Of a DNA stretch of 64,000 nt, positions 1 to 10,999 are shown one piece after another (position 1 is the stretch's first letter; each line of letters begins with the position of its first letter). A program made the translations under genes and the position numbers. The stretch lies in NCBI GenBank assembly GCA_013350335.1, contig CM023535.1, positions 39,864,069 through 39,928,068 of the forward strand, in the 5' to 3' direction. Below the pieces are notes generated by a model. It made no database searches, was not told the DNA's origin, and was given only the letters and a program-made list of their open reading frames with translations. This DNA comes from Chimonanthus salicifolius (Eukaryota; Streptophyta; Magnoliopsida; Laurales; Calycanthaceae).

Positions 1-636
1 TTAGGAGAACCCTAGAGCCACCTTTCCTTGTCCGTTGCATATATATTTCATATTAGATCTAGGCCATCGGAGCATAACAAGGAGAAGGGCATTCAAGAGC
101 ACACCGAAGTTACTTCAAGTAACTCGAGGCTAGTGTTCTTGGTATTTCTCAAAAACTATTCTTTCCATTATTTATATAGAAAATTGTAAAGGGTGGTGTA
201 ACCCTTGTGAAACCTCAAGAGAGGTGTTCTCTTGTGTGTCATCGGTCAAATCTTAACCCTTGAAGAAGATCAAGTCTTGTAAAGGTTCGTTCTCCACTCG
301 TGAAGGAGATCAAAGGTTGTAATAGGTTTCTTCTCCACCCGTGAAAGAGAAGGTTAGTGGAATCCTCAAGTGGCGTACTTGAGACGTGGATGTAGGCAAG
401 GTCGCCGAACCACGTAAAAATCGTCGTGTCAATATATTTCATCTCATCTCATCTTCTCTCATTATTGTGTTTGTGTTTTATCTTATATCTTAATCACACA
501 ATTTAGGGATAAATTGGATTAATTTGTTAAGACCAATAAATTAATTGACTCACGTTTTAAAGAAATTTAAAATTCCTCCATAGTCCTATTCACCCCCTCT
601 AGGACTATTCTAGATATCGTGCTAGCTCGACTAACA
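1..636 (+). mobile_element. Copia-type LTR (element Q), 3' part
   Basis: The right end is fixed by the terminal CTAACA at 631-636 followed two bases later by a primer-binding site. The C-rich tract before CTCTAGGACTATTC at about 588-610 is shared in position and flanking sequence with the other Copia LTRs here (their minus-strand copies show a G run next to CCCTAGAGG). The left end is outside the window, so length and target duplication are unknown. AT-rich TATA-like sequence lies near 37-50. The small ORF on the minus strand within it is not believed. Confidence 0.75.
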
Positions 637-638
637 AG

Positions 639-650
639 TGGTATCAAACC
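639..650 (+). other. Primer-binding site of Copia element Q
   Basis: TGGTATCAAACC, two bases after the LTR end, resembles the initiator-Met tRNA complement TGGTATCAGAGC with two changes. This sets element orientation (+) and the LTR boundary. Confidence 0.75.
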
Positions 651-716
651 GAGGTCTCTTGCATACGACTTAACTAAGGGTCAATCTTGAAGCTAGAAAC
701 GTCTAAGAGTGATTGT

Positions 717-1100
717 ATGGCCGTGATGTGTCCTCCAATTCTTGATGTCTCAAACTATGCTATTTGGAAAGCCAAAATGAAAATGTATTTAATGACATTG
801 GATGAAGCTCAATGGGGAATAACCTTATATGGTTGGACTAAAGCATCCAAGAACTCTTGGAGCAATGAGAAAGGACAATGCACTTGGCAAATGCAAATGC
901 TCTATATGCCATACTTTGTACCGTTTCACCAAATCTTTTAGAAAATATCCTATCTTGTGAAACCGAAAAGGAGGCATGGGACATATTAAAGAAAATTCAT
1001 GAAAAGCCCAGGAAAATTGAAGACATAGATAATGTCTATTGCCCAGGACCCATTCAAACACTTGAACCCCAAGATGAAGATCTCCGTAATTCATTTTATT
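717..1100 (+). pseudogene. Copia gag fragment (UBN2-type), frameshifted and truncated
   Basis: Starts with ATG at 717 (MAVMCPPILDV). The N-terminal gag signature of plant Copia elements is visible: SNYAIWKAKMKMYL followed by a GW motif. This aligns by eye with SNYASWKAKMKSFF of the copy at 57706. The frame shifts near 875, after which the next frame carries NILSCETEKEAWDILKKIHE, matching the CETAKEAWEVLDRTHE block of the same copy. Similarity ends near 1005, and 1005-1100 (including an ...LEPQDEDLRN stretch) is unassigned. The gene is cut at about 1100 by an Athila/Tat-like sequence. In intact elements this would be the structural capsid protein. Confidence 0.75.
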
Positions 1101-1941
1101 AGGAGATGCATGAACCATTTTACTATCTTGTTTTTCTAGATATTGTGAATGCAATCCTACTTTACCACACAAACATTCAAGCAAATATGCAAGACAATAA
1201 TAAAACAAATCTAACTAATGCATGAATCTAACATCCTAATATGCATGAACAATTTAAATGTGCAATTAAGTTAAAGAACATCCTAGAAAATTTCTATATG
1301 AATGCATGATAAAAGTGAAAATTAAAATGAAATGATTAGGCACTCAGCTTAGCCTGGCAAGCAAGTTTTCCCGCAATTTTTTAGCATTTTTCAAGCACTT
1401 CGCAAGCGATTTTCAAGCATGCATTTAAAAAAAATCCTACAACACAACATAAGCAAACTGTGGTGTAGAGTCTAAAGAAAAAATGCATGATACCTAAACT
1501 AAAAGAATTGTTCCTAATCTATAACTAAAGAAAGATATGTGATATAATCTATAAACAAGAATTCCAAACTATGATAAGATTATGAAAGTTAAATCAAAAT
1601 TCAGCAAATTAAAAATTTATTCCATGATTGCCTAGATTTGACATCTTATTTTGAAGATTTCACAAGTTAGATAGAAGTTCGAAGTTTTAGAAACGTTCTA
1701 TGTTTGGAAATTTTTCTAAAATTGGAAGGTTTCCAAAAATAGGTTTTTCTAAAAATAGAAAACTTCCAAAAATAGATTGATTCAAATTACTGAGATTTTC
1801 AAGAATTTATTATTTAAGTTAACTATCCAAACATAGAAAAGTTTCCATTTAAAAAAAAAATTGCCAAAAATCGAACTTTCCAAAAGTAACAAATTTTTCT
1901 AAAAATAATTAATTTTTAGATAGAACATAATTTAATGATTT
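1101..1941 (-). mobile_element. Leader of Athila/Tat-like element L
   Basis: AT-rich, non-coding sequence between the primer-site region at 1942-1961 and the junction at about 1101. The stretch 1105-1230 matches 61620-61773 by eye (ATGAACCATTTT, then GTGAATGCAATCCTA, then GCAAATATGCAA, then AATGCATGAA), so both belong to one repeat family. Many AAATAGAAA/TTTCCAAAAAT repeats lie at 1690-1930. No gag is present before the sequence is lost at 1101. Confidence 0.5.
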
Positions 1942-1961
1942 TCCCGGCAACGGCACCAAAA
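1942..1961 (-). other. Primer-site region of Athila/Tat-like element L
   Basis: Read on the minus strand this is TTTGGTGCCGTTGCCGGGAA, the sequence that characteristically follows the 5' LTR in plant Athila and Tat/Ogre Gypsy elements. It places the LTR to the right and the element on the minus strand. Confidence 0.7.
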
Positions 1962-1964
1962 ACT

Positions 1965-3684
1965 TGTTGATGTGTTTTAAATTTGTAAATCTCGCAAGCG
2001 CACGAACCGTTCATAGTATAGCAATGTGAGAGTGAGGTCGAACCCAATGGAAAATCTCAAAGTACATGAATTTAAATTTATGACCTCTAAAAAAAGAATT
2101 GTTTTTAAGAAATTGAATCATTATATGAGTCATATATCTATCTTGGAAAATCAACAAATAAAATATGTGATTTCATATTCTTACATGGTGAATTAAATTA
2201 TAAGCTTAATCATAATTACAATTTCAAGTTGCAAAATTATTTAACTCATCTTCCAAACTTTAATTGAATGAATTTCTGAGAGAGAGTGATTAAAGAGAAA
2301 TTAAATAATTAAATAATGAATCATAAATTAAAGAATTAAAAGGTTAAATCATACAAGATTTGGATTAAAACAAATATTACACAACAAACATGAGATTTAA
2401 CATAATTAAAAGGTAGAGAATTAAATTGCATGAAAATAAATGACTGAAATTAAATGTGCAGTAACGTAAAGGTTGGTTGTTTGGAATAAATCATTCATCA
2501 CCCAAGATATGTAAACAAAGCAAAGGCCTAGATCTGAAATTCATGCAAAGATCTAAAATGCAATTCATATTTACTAATAAAACATGATCCACAACTTTTT
2601 AATTTAATTAATCAAACTTTAGTAATCATGATTCAAAATTTACAATCAAGATCCTAACTATTGCATACGCTCATGTTCAATCAAATGAATAAAATTCGTG
2701 ATTTCGAAATTAAAAGTAAAATAATCATAACAGAATTTTAGAAATTGGATGTTCCGAGATTCCAAATGAATGCTTTTCTTTATTAAATAGAATAATTAAA
2801 GTACAAGGGTTTGGAATAAATTACATAGAAGAAATAAAATTAAAATGGAAAAATTAATTGCTCACCTGGAAATCGTGTGGTGCTCTATCTTCTAGTCCTT
2901 TCTTCAGCCTTTAGTCCTCTAGAATTCCAGGTCATATTAGAATTTTATCCTTGGGATAATGGGGTATTTATAGGTTTTGAAAAGATATGAATGGCTTGGA
3001 TTAAATCAAGTTTTAAGTTGGGAAATCAAGGGACTGGATTGGGTCTAATTGGGAATGGATGATGGAGATTTAAGCTTGGCTTTTAGGGTTGCTAAATGGA
3101 TGTCACACGAATTTGGTGTGTGTGTGTAGGTGGCTTGGCTTGGAGGTTAAGTCAAGGTGGAGGGAAGGTACGAGATTAGGAGAGAAAATAGGATTGGGAT
3201 TGGCAATGGGAAATTCGAATTTGCTATGTAGTTTTAGGGTTTGTGCAATGAGATGATGAATAAATGGATGAGATTAAGAGATGAGATGAATGATTGGATG
3301 GATGATAGGAAGATGACATGGAGGGTTGACTAGGTGTGAATTTCGAATGGATTGGATTGGGATTGAGAAAAATCGTGTGAGGTGTGATGATTGGGATGAT
3401 GAGGTGTGTTAAATCTAAAAATTATTTATTAGTCATAGACTCTCATAACTAGATCTAGATTAATTAATTTACATGAAAATCCTAGAAAGTGACATAAAAT
3501 AATTATAATAATTCTAGGTGTTCTCTTTAAAGCTCTAAACTTGCAATCTTCTGTTGTTTTAACTTGATTTTCTTGAACTTCCCATTTTTTACTACAAAAC
3601 TAACAAACTACATTAAATGCATCATTATAAACAAAATTGAGGATTAACTAACCCAATAATCAAGGGTAAAAATGTAATATTTCA
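1965..3684 (-). mobile_element. Athila/Tat-like LTR (element L, 5' LTR)
   Basis: The left (3') end is set by the primer site, with TGTTGATGTG at 1965. The right (5') end is placed at ATATTTCA (3684), because beyond it a Copia reading frame resumes; this edge is less certain. A TATA box is present on the minus strand (2965-2973). The 3' tail, with GGTTCGACCTC and a GCGCTTGCGAG-like string, resembles the LTR ending at 56024. The element's 3' side is missing. No ORF in it is credible. Confidence 0.55.
2965..2973 (-). promoter_or_regulatory. TATA box of LTR L
   Basis: CTATAAATA on the minus strand, about 700 bp inside the LTR from its presumed 5' end, followed by CCCC. Position and sequence suit a Pol II LTR promoter. 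Confidence 0.5.
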
Positions 3685-4621
3685 ATGTTCAGCAAAGGGT
3701 ATCGAGAATCTTGAACCGCGCTATCAGATCTGGCAAAGGAGGAGAAACTGGAGACTAGTTCCTGTAAGGATAACCTGATGTGTAACACCCCATCCCGCTA
3801 CGGGCGCGTTATCTCCAAAATATCACAAACATCACAAAAAAAAAAAAAAAAAGATATCAGGTACTTTCTTTTTTTTATATATATTATTTTGGGAAACGGG
3901 TTAACCACCTTCCATTCGACAACTACCAGTCCATAATACTAGGAGACATAGCAGACAACCATAAACTGCTCAAATATGTTTATACAATCACCCGAACAAA
4001 CAAGATACAAATAAAGTTCATACAAACAAGTATCTCAACTAAGAATAAACACGATTAGTAAATATCTACTGTTACTGCTCCTCTCCAGGTGCCTACTCAA
4101 GGGACCCACCTTGTCTCTCGGTGTTCGAGGTACCTGAAAGGTAAGGGGTGAGCTAACTAGCCCAGTGAAGAGATAAAGCATATCACATGTCAGCAACATA
4201 TATATCATGTGCATGAATGCAAGAACATCATGATAACAAATGTTCTCATGGACACGCACAACCCAATAACATCAACAACTAATAATCCACTGATCAAATC
4301 CGAGACATCATCTCGGTAGCCCACACCGGGTCCTCTAGTAAACTTCGGTCTCCCTACTAGTGCCATTGGAAGACTACTCAATACGACCAGTCCAATGAAG
4401 AGATAATGCATATTACCTATTAGCAACATAAATACCGTATGCATGAATGCAAAAATGTCATAATATAATGAATATCTCTGTATATGAGTGTACAACTATA
4501 CTACTAACGAATGGTCCCACTAACTAATCCGAGACACCACCTCCATAACTCTCAATGGTCCTCCAACAACTCCAGTCTCCCTACCAATACAACCGGGAGA
4601 CCATACAATACAAAGCTGCCT

Positions 4622-4790
4622 CAACCGCCAAAATGCAACGGGGAAACTCGCATCCCATATGGGGGTCTCAACCGCCGGAGCATAACGGGGAAACCAATCT
4701 CAAGGGCAGGCGCCTCAACCGCCAAAACGCAAAGAGGAAACCCGCATCTCCTATGGGGGTTTCAATCGCCAGAGCGTAACGAAGAAGCCC
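4622..4790. repeat. 47-bp tandem repeat in LTR N
   Basis: About 3.6 units start with CAACCGCC (or CAATCGCC) at 4622, 4669, 4716 and 4763. Units vary between AAAATGCAACGGGGAAAC and GGAGCATAACGGGGAAAC versions. The two overlapping ORFs here are by-products of the repeat. Confidence 0.85.
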
Positions 4791-5639
4791 TCCCAACAAC
4801 CAAATCATCGTCTCATCTCATCATAAACATACACATATAAACAATTTCTCAACCTCAACACCCAACGACACATTGTCCGTTGCGGTTTACTTCCCCTTCA
4901 TGTACATAATGTTAGGAACAAGTATAATAGTATAAACATGTTTTGTCCTCCCAACAACCAAATCATCTCATCGCTATGAATGTATACACAAACAAATCCT
5001 CACATCCATGCACATGGTTTCATAATCATGTATGACAACACCAACACGTTCTAACATAATATCATTATCAACAACATACCACATCATACGGTCAATAACA
5101 CATGACAATTCTTAAACACATACCTTTATATCCAACTTGATTTCATTCGCATCCATTGCATGGATACGCAATGTATAATCAGAATAATCCAAGCATCATA
5201 TATAATATTTACTTGTTCGATTAAAATTTTCTTTAATTGCAATATAATTGACAAGAGTGCACCAAACAGATCTCTTGCCACATGATCATTTTCAACATTT
5301 GACCCTTACCGAGTGGCTTAAAATAATAAAGGATCTCATTCAGGCCACTCCAAGTCCAGGAATAAGTATTGGTAGATGCAAATGAATGCTTAATAGGTGA
5401 TAAGTCCCCTCACCTGTGGGTATTTCTGAAATCCAAGATGATGAAAAAAGGTCGATGGATTGAAGGAAGAGACACACGAGCAACCAGGCCTGAGAAGTTG
5501 GGGCGGATCTACAAAAACTAGGACGATCCAGTAAAATTGGGTCGATCCCACAAACTTGGCCGGAGATGAGCAAGACACGATCCAGGAACGATCCAAAAGG
5601 GCCTGGAAAAACTCCAGAAGTGATCCCAAAACAACTCAG

Positions 5640-5960
5640 AAGCAGCCCAAAACTAGACCTTAAAGGGATCCAAACGGGCCGGGCCCGAGAGTTGGGCCGG
5701 GTCTGAAACTTGGCCGGGCTGGGTTGCTGGATCGGACTTGGAAAAGGGTCGGGCCGGGTCTGGAACTAGATCGGGTCACAGGATGGGCCGAGCTCAAAAT
5801 AGAACTAGATTGGGCCTCGTCTGCTGGGCTAGACTAGACTGGACCTGCTTGCTAAAGTGGGTTGTGCTTGTTGGGCTGGAGTTGGGCTGACAACAGGTTG
5901 GGCTTAGAGGAATGGGCTTGGATCTGCAGTGAGTTGGGCCCCAACTATTGGGCTCACTCG
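5640..5960. repeat. GC-rich GGGCYGGG-like low-complexity block
   Basis: Dispersed GGGCCGGG, TTGGGCTGG and GGGTTGGGC words on the + strand, in an otherwise AT-rich LTR. No reading frame is supported. Confidence 0.6.
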
Positions 5961-6924
5961 GACATTCTCACGATTCAACTTAGTGACTCAACTGATTCAA
6001 CTTAGAGACTTAGAAGAGAGGGCAAAATGGGGAAAACCAGAGAAAGGAAGGGAAAAGAAGTGAAGAAGGAGAATCCGAGAGAAAGAGAGGGAAAAGGATG
6101 GAGAGGCGTGTTTAGGGAGGGCCAGCGACTAAGAAGGGTTAGGGTTTTGATATTTTTTTTTTTTTTTTTTTACAGAAGAGAGAAATCTCTTAGGTTTTCA
6201 AAGCCAATGAAAAAATATTGAAATATGTGTTTTCAAATTTTTTTTTTTTTGAAAAAAATCATATAATAAATAAAAATTACCAAAATGCCCTTCGAGCCTC
6301 CAACCTCGAAATCCGACAAATCGGGGCCCGCTGCGGAGTCCACACTCTCTCCACTGCCACCAAAATACCTAATCCGACACGGAGATCTAAAAAATCTCCC
6401 ACAAAACCCAAAAGATCGAGTCAGTCGTTGCATGATGTCATCTAAACTTCTTTTAAAGAAGTCTATTCTCTTTTCAAGTGTGAAGACCCTTCTTCCTAGA
6501 CTTACTTTGTCTTGAGAGGGATATTGGTATTCTTCTTCTTCCTCTGTGTCTCTACAAAAGTCCTCAGAACAATGTATTTCTTCCTCACTGCTGTCATCAG
6601 GGATAATGACATGGTCTTCGTTACTAGTTTTAACACCATTCTCCTCTTTTGCATCTTCTCTCCTTCCCTCATGACGTTCTTCAATGACGATGATATCTTT
6701 GTCAATGATGGGGTCTTCTTCAACCTCTAGTTGGGTTTTTTGGTTAAAGCTGGATTCTGTCTGTGGGGAGAGAACTTACCATCCCGAACAAATGCAGGAT
6801 TTCAAGAGCTAGGGCCAGGGCAAGATCGAAAGGCTGGTCTTTTGGTTCTTTTAGGCCACTGACTGGTTCCACCTTGTTCTTCAGAGGTTTGAGGGCGTGA
6901 CCGTGTTGCCTTCTTTCTGGGCAT

Positions 6925-7849
6925 GGTTTTTTCAAGAGGAGATCCTCAAGCTGTATGAGGTGAAGATTGAGCCTAAACTGATTTAAGAGAATCACCAAAA
7001 CCATGATTTTTCAGGCTTCTAGAGATGGGAGGAAGAAAAACCCTATTGTTTTTTGTCGAAAAATCACTCCGAGAGGTCCTATCGACTGGTCTAGGGCACG
7101 GGAGGCGAAATAAGGACCACCAGACCTTCATGGGAGAGGAAACGACAAATTCGAATGAATTGTCATTTTCGTAGAGAAGGGTCCCTTTTAATTTAAACAT
7201 TTTGTCTCGTCGACATGTTGTTTCTATCGACAGGTGACCTTTTCAACAATTTTTGCCTTTTTCAACAATTTTTGCCCTTTCAACAGTGCTCGATTTAGCA
7301 CATTACCGACATGTTTGTCACACCGATTTGTCTATTCACTGACATGTGTATACCGAGAAGTTAAGATAGCAGAGCAATCATCCTTCATTTGTGCAACTTG
7401 ATGAAATCATATTCTATGCATGGCAAACACAGATTTGTTCCAACACCCAGATATGCCAAACACAATTCATCAAATCATTAAAACATGCACAAGATCAAAA
7501 TTTTCATTCCAAGACACCTAAAGTTCAAAATATTTTAAATGGAATGTATGTCTTTCCAAGTAGAATATGTACTATAGCCAGGAAGAGTACATTCTACACT
7601 TGTAGTTAGCCAATTTTTCTCTCCTCATGCCACATCACTTTTCTGCTATCAGAACTCACATGGTCTCTTGTGAGTCCATTTGTAGTGGTCTAAGATATGG
7701 AAGTGAATCTTAAACCAAAACAAAATATGAATGGTGGCCTATCTCCTAGGTACAAATATTGTGGCATTTGGTGTTGCATACATAACCCTATGATTGTACC
7801 TTTGATGACCAACCTTGGAATCCTTCAACTCTTTTAAGACATGATTCAG
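6925..7849 (-). other. Copia element R region between gag and third ORF; non-coding
   Basis: Only about 1 kb separates the gag zinc knuckle from the third ORF, too little for protease, integrase, RT and RNase H. Sequence at 6980-7340 resembles 18030-18430 of element T, both upstream of the third ORF (compare minus-strand reads PCPRPVDRTSRSDFSTKN and PYPRPAIRTFRSKISLEN). It contains dispersed ACCGACATGT-like words at 7200-7345. I see no ORF I would keep. Confidence 0.45.
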
Positions 7850-10800
7850 CTATCTTAACAAAGAGTCTTGCCTTGTGTCCACCTTCCTTGGGTTTCTTTT
7901 AAGGTTATGATTGTGCCTTTTAGCTTGCGGTTGCGTCTCCAAGTGTTTCTTCCAATGGTAGCAATTTCTTTTACAATACCCAAACTTGTGACAGAAATAG
8001 CACTTACTCGTTGAAGGGTGAGAGACACTTGTTTTTCCAAACACTCTATGATTCATAGTTTCTTTGGTGGATGAGGCACCAAGACCATGTTAACACCCTG
8101 GAATTTCAAAGTTATATGAAAATATTCATATTTACGGAATTGCCATTGTGATAAAATTGATTTGAATTTAAATGGGTCAATGGCTCAATCAAGACCCAAA
8201 GGATGGTAGTTTGTTTACAAAACAAATAAATGGGTAAGATAAATTTAAACGGGTCAAGAATCATATTTGGGTCAAATTTTGATAAATGGGTCAAAATGGC
8301 TAGATGGGACCCAATGGGTCGTGCGAATGGCATGATTACCCATGGATGGAGTTCAAGCTTAGTTAATTTAAGTTTATTAGTTGCTTGAGTTTGGTTTGAG
8401 TTGAAATGAATGATGGGTTAAGTTGTGTTGAATTTATTAGTTAAGTTAAATTAAATGAATGACTTAGGTTGGGTGAGTTGAATAATTGAGTTGGAGGAAT
8501 ATGTATTTTAATGTAAGTGAGTGAAGTGTGTGAATGAGAGGGGAAGTGTTTTAAATTCCAAATTTTGAGCAAGGAAAAACGTTGGTGCATGGGAGACATT
8601 ACCATGCATGTAACCCCCATTTAGTGATGAATAAAATGGGAGTTACATTTTGAATGGGAGTTACATTTTGAAGTTACATGGGATGCATAGGGACGTTGGA
8701 TGCATGAGAACATTGCATGCATGTAATGGCTACAATGGAGATAGTGGGATGGCTGTTTTGAGAGTTACAAATGCAAGGATAATGAGAGATGAATAAAGGA
8801 GAGAATGCAAATAATTACAAAGATATACATGGAAGATGTTGGAGGTGGGAGTGTGATTTCAAATACAAAGTGGATTTTTGGGATTTAAATCAAATTAGAA
8901 TCATATGGTCAAATGATTAACTTGCTGCCATGTACATAGGGTATTCGGATTTCTAGAACGGTGTACAAAGTCGTGATCGAAAGACGGTCCAAAGGAAGGG
9001 TCGAACAAAGTAAACTATTGTAGGTTTCCTACCTTGTTGTAACCACATAACTTATTTGCTGTTTTATGTTTATTTGAATAAGTTATTTGAATCAAATGTT
9101 ATATTTACAAATGGCATGTTGCATAGACATCTCATGCATAGCATGGGATGATGGGGAAGTAACCGGAGGCCACACTCCGTCCGGGCGTCCGAAAGACCAT
9201 TGTGGGGTACCCTGATGATGAGAATCCCATCAGGAGGAATCCGGAGGCCACACTCCGTCGGGGCGTCCGAAAGACCACTGTGGGTTACCTTGACGATGAG
9301 AATCCCGTCAAGTGATGGCTATGTTGAATGGTGATGGGTGGGACTCATTACATGTTCATTTCATACATAGCATATTTTTACAGAATTTTGTCACACATGT
9401 ATAACTATTATCCTATTTGCATGTTTTTGACTAACCATGTGGTAGCCCTATTCGGAAACACTACTGGGCGCGTTGATCTAACGCCCTATCTATATCTTTA
9501 GTGGATGATGCAGGGAACGGAAAGAACGTGGTTGGAGAAGAGGACCAAGTACGAAAACTTGGGCGATTTGAATGATTGAAATGGACTATGAATGGATTAT
9601 TTATGGACTTGTTAGTTGATTTATTTGGAACAATGTAATTTGTTAATTAGATGTTGGCATGTAATAAGTAGTTAAGTAGATGCTATGGTTGGATTTATTT
9701 GAATGGTTTGGAATGAATAGTAGACTAAGGTTATATAATAATTTTGGAGAATAAATAAGGTACTTTGCTATCTAAGAATGGAAAGTTGGATTAGTCATAG
9801 GATCTATTATAACCTCAGTTAGATTTAGACTAAATTAATTCCGCTAGTTATATATGTACCATGTGCAGATCAGTTTTATGGACTTAGTTCATACGCACAT
9901 GGGCTTGGCCAGTTAAGGGTCGGATTTAGAGATCCGAACTTAACTCGCGTCGTGACATTCCGCCCCGATCACTTGTTGATTATTATTATATAAAAAAAAA
10001 AATAATAAACTCTGAAAATTTAGAGTGAAAAGGGCGGGGTGTTACATACCAGACCTATCACCATATTATTTACCCGACCATAGGAGCCTTTTAAGTCTTT
10101 CATCTCATTGGGTAAACTTTTCTTGGAATTTTTCTTTATGAATTCTTAACTCTTTTGATTCCAAAGATAATTTTTTAATATCCTCTTCAAGAAGATTATT
10201 GTTACAATTGTGGGATTGTGGCTATCAACTTTTCTTTCAGTCTCTTTTTTGAAATCACTCTTTGATTCAGAGGTCTCCACATGGGTTACACCCACATTCA
10301 TAGCCACATTAATTTTATCTAAGGGACATTCATTCATTAAGTGTCCTCTCCCCACAAATCTATAATAGGTTTTCTCCTTGGCAACCTCTCTTTCCTTCCC
10401 TTTCCCTCTAATTTCTTCTTGCATTTTAAGGTATCTTTTACTTGATTCACCATTTCCCATTTTTCTCAAGTTGTTTCTTTTAACAAAGTTTTTATAAAAC
10501 CTTTTGGTAAACATTGGCATTTCATCGCTTGAGAACTAATCTTCTGAAAAATTATCTTTTTCTTTTGTTTAAGGAAGATTTCAAGGCAATGGATTTGTCT
10601 TCACCTCGAGAGTACATTTGATTCATTTTAATCCTATCAAATTGATTTTGGAGGATCTGAAATTTGGACCTCTTAACTATCGTGAGTTCTTTTAAGAACT
10701 TCCCATGCCTCCTTTGCAATTCCACAGGTCATAATTTGCATGTACTCGCTATCAGATACTACACAGTTAGGGGCATTCATGGATTTGTCATCAGCTGTCT

Positions 10801-10917
10801 GAGCAGTTTTTTCAGCATGGTCCAAGAGTCAAAAGGTTTGGGTGTCATATACATGGTCAAGGTGGATGCTACCATCTTCTCTTCCATGGGTTCCTGCCAT
10901 TCAGTCTTTACAATATC
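7850..10917 (-). pseudogene. Copia gag of element R, split by a solo LTR, 5' end lost
   Basis: Reading right to left, 10917-10600 carries the block equivalent to residues ~40-150 of the copy at 57706 (TEWQEPMEE, then MTPKPFDSW, then KEAWEVLKRTH), with frameshifts and a stop. A deletion of roughly 250 bp relative to the other copy joins the motif IKM to DKSIALK. Next, 10520-10146 reads KRFYKNFVKRNN and a first zinc knuckle in which two cysteines are changed (YYRFVGRGHLMNEC). The solo LTR 8088-10046 then intervenes. At 8056-7850 a second knuckle CYFCHKFGYCKRNC has Tyr in place of the zinc-binding His. Two knuckles separated by an acidic coiled region fit SIRE/Maximus-like Copia gags (inference). 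It starts directly at the LTR of element T, without its own primer site. Confidence 0.7.
8088..10046 (+). mobile_element. Chromovirus solo LTR (1.96 kb) in Copia gag
   Basis: Begins TGTTAACACCCTGG (one T more than TGTAACACCC) and ends GGGCGGGGTGTTACA. Flanks are GACCA (8083-8087) and TACCA (10047-10051), a 5-bp duplication with one mismatch. The uninterrupted site is seen in the related Copia gag near 56172-56190. The first ~250 bp and last ~1.15 kb match the 3' LTR of element A, but the middle (about 8340-8900) is different and contains no GGTTCGGCC palindrome. It carries two copies of the CCGGAGGCCACACTCCGT block at 9163 and 9241 (78-bp spacing). Confidence 0.9.
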
Positions 10918-10973
10918 TGAAAGTTCCCATTATCAATGTGCTAGAACATCATATTGACCCTAGAGGGGGGAGA

Positions 10974-10999
10974 GGGGGGGGGGGGGGGGGGGGGGGGGG
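10974..10999 (+). repeat. 26-nt uninterrupted G run
   Basis: A homopolymer of G within LTR S, preceded by GAGGGGGGAGA. LTR J has a shorter, interrupted run at about 20312-20338. It could form a quadruplex, and it is a likely sequencing-error site. Confidence 0.9.

Larger units (their letters stand above)
3781..6432 (-). mobile_element. Solo LTR N (Gypsy type, 2.65 kb) with TSD TGATG
   Basis: Begins TGTAACACCCC and ends TCGTTGCA. It is flanked by perfect 5-bp duplications TGATG at 3776-3780 and 6433-6437; removing it rejoins the Copia ORF on both sides. Orientation is inferred from the GGTGAGCTAACTAGCCCAGT block near 4147-4166, typical of minus-strand chromovirus LTRs. It differs from the other chromovirus LTRs here and has no GGTTCGGCC palindromes. 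Partial direct repeats with a spacing of about 232 bp occur at 4163 and 4395. There is no internal region, so it is a recombination-derived solo LTR. Confidence 0.85.
3685..6924 (-). pseudogene. Third ORF of Copia element R (coiled-coil protein), split by solo LTR N
   Basis: The frame starts at ATG 6924 (MPRKKATRSRPQTSEEQGG) and is broken by a stop near 6805 and a frameshift near 6655. It then reads an acidic stretch (DSSEEEIHCSEDF, then EEEEEYQYPSQDK) and a heptad-like segment (VFTLEKRIDFFKRSLDD), then continues across the solo LTR into 3685-3780 (LQELVSSFSSFARSD). The same layout (basic start MPKKGRTKSRSS, coiled-coil end) occurs at 17608-18045. It lies downstream of gag in element R and close to the 3' LTR in element T, the place of an env-like or additional ORF in SIRE/Maximus-type Copia elements. 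The function is not recognised from sequence. Confidence 0.5.

Noticed and set aside
825..1208. 127-codon ORF on the minus strand
   Set aside because: Opposite to the recognisable Copia gag frame and crossing the junction at about 1101; no family match.
4511..4840. Overlapping ORFs near 4.5-4.8 kb
   Set aside because: By-products of a 47-bp tandem repeat in solo LTR N.
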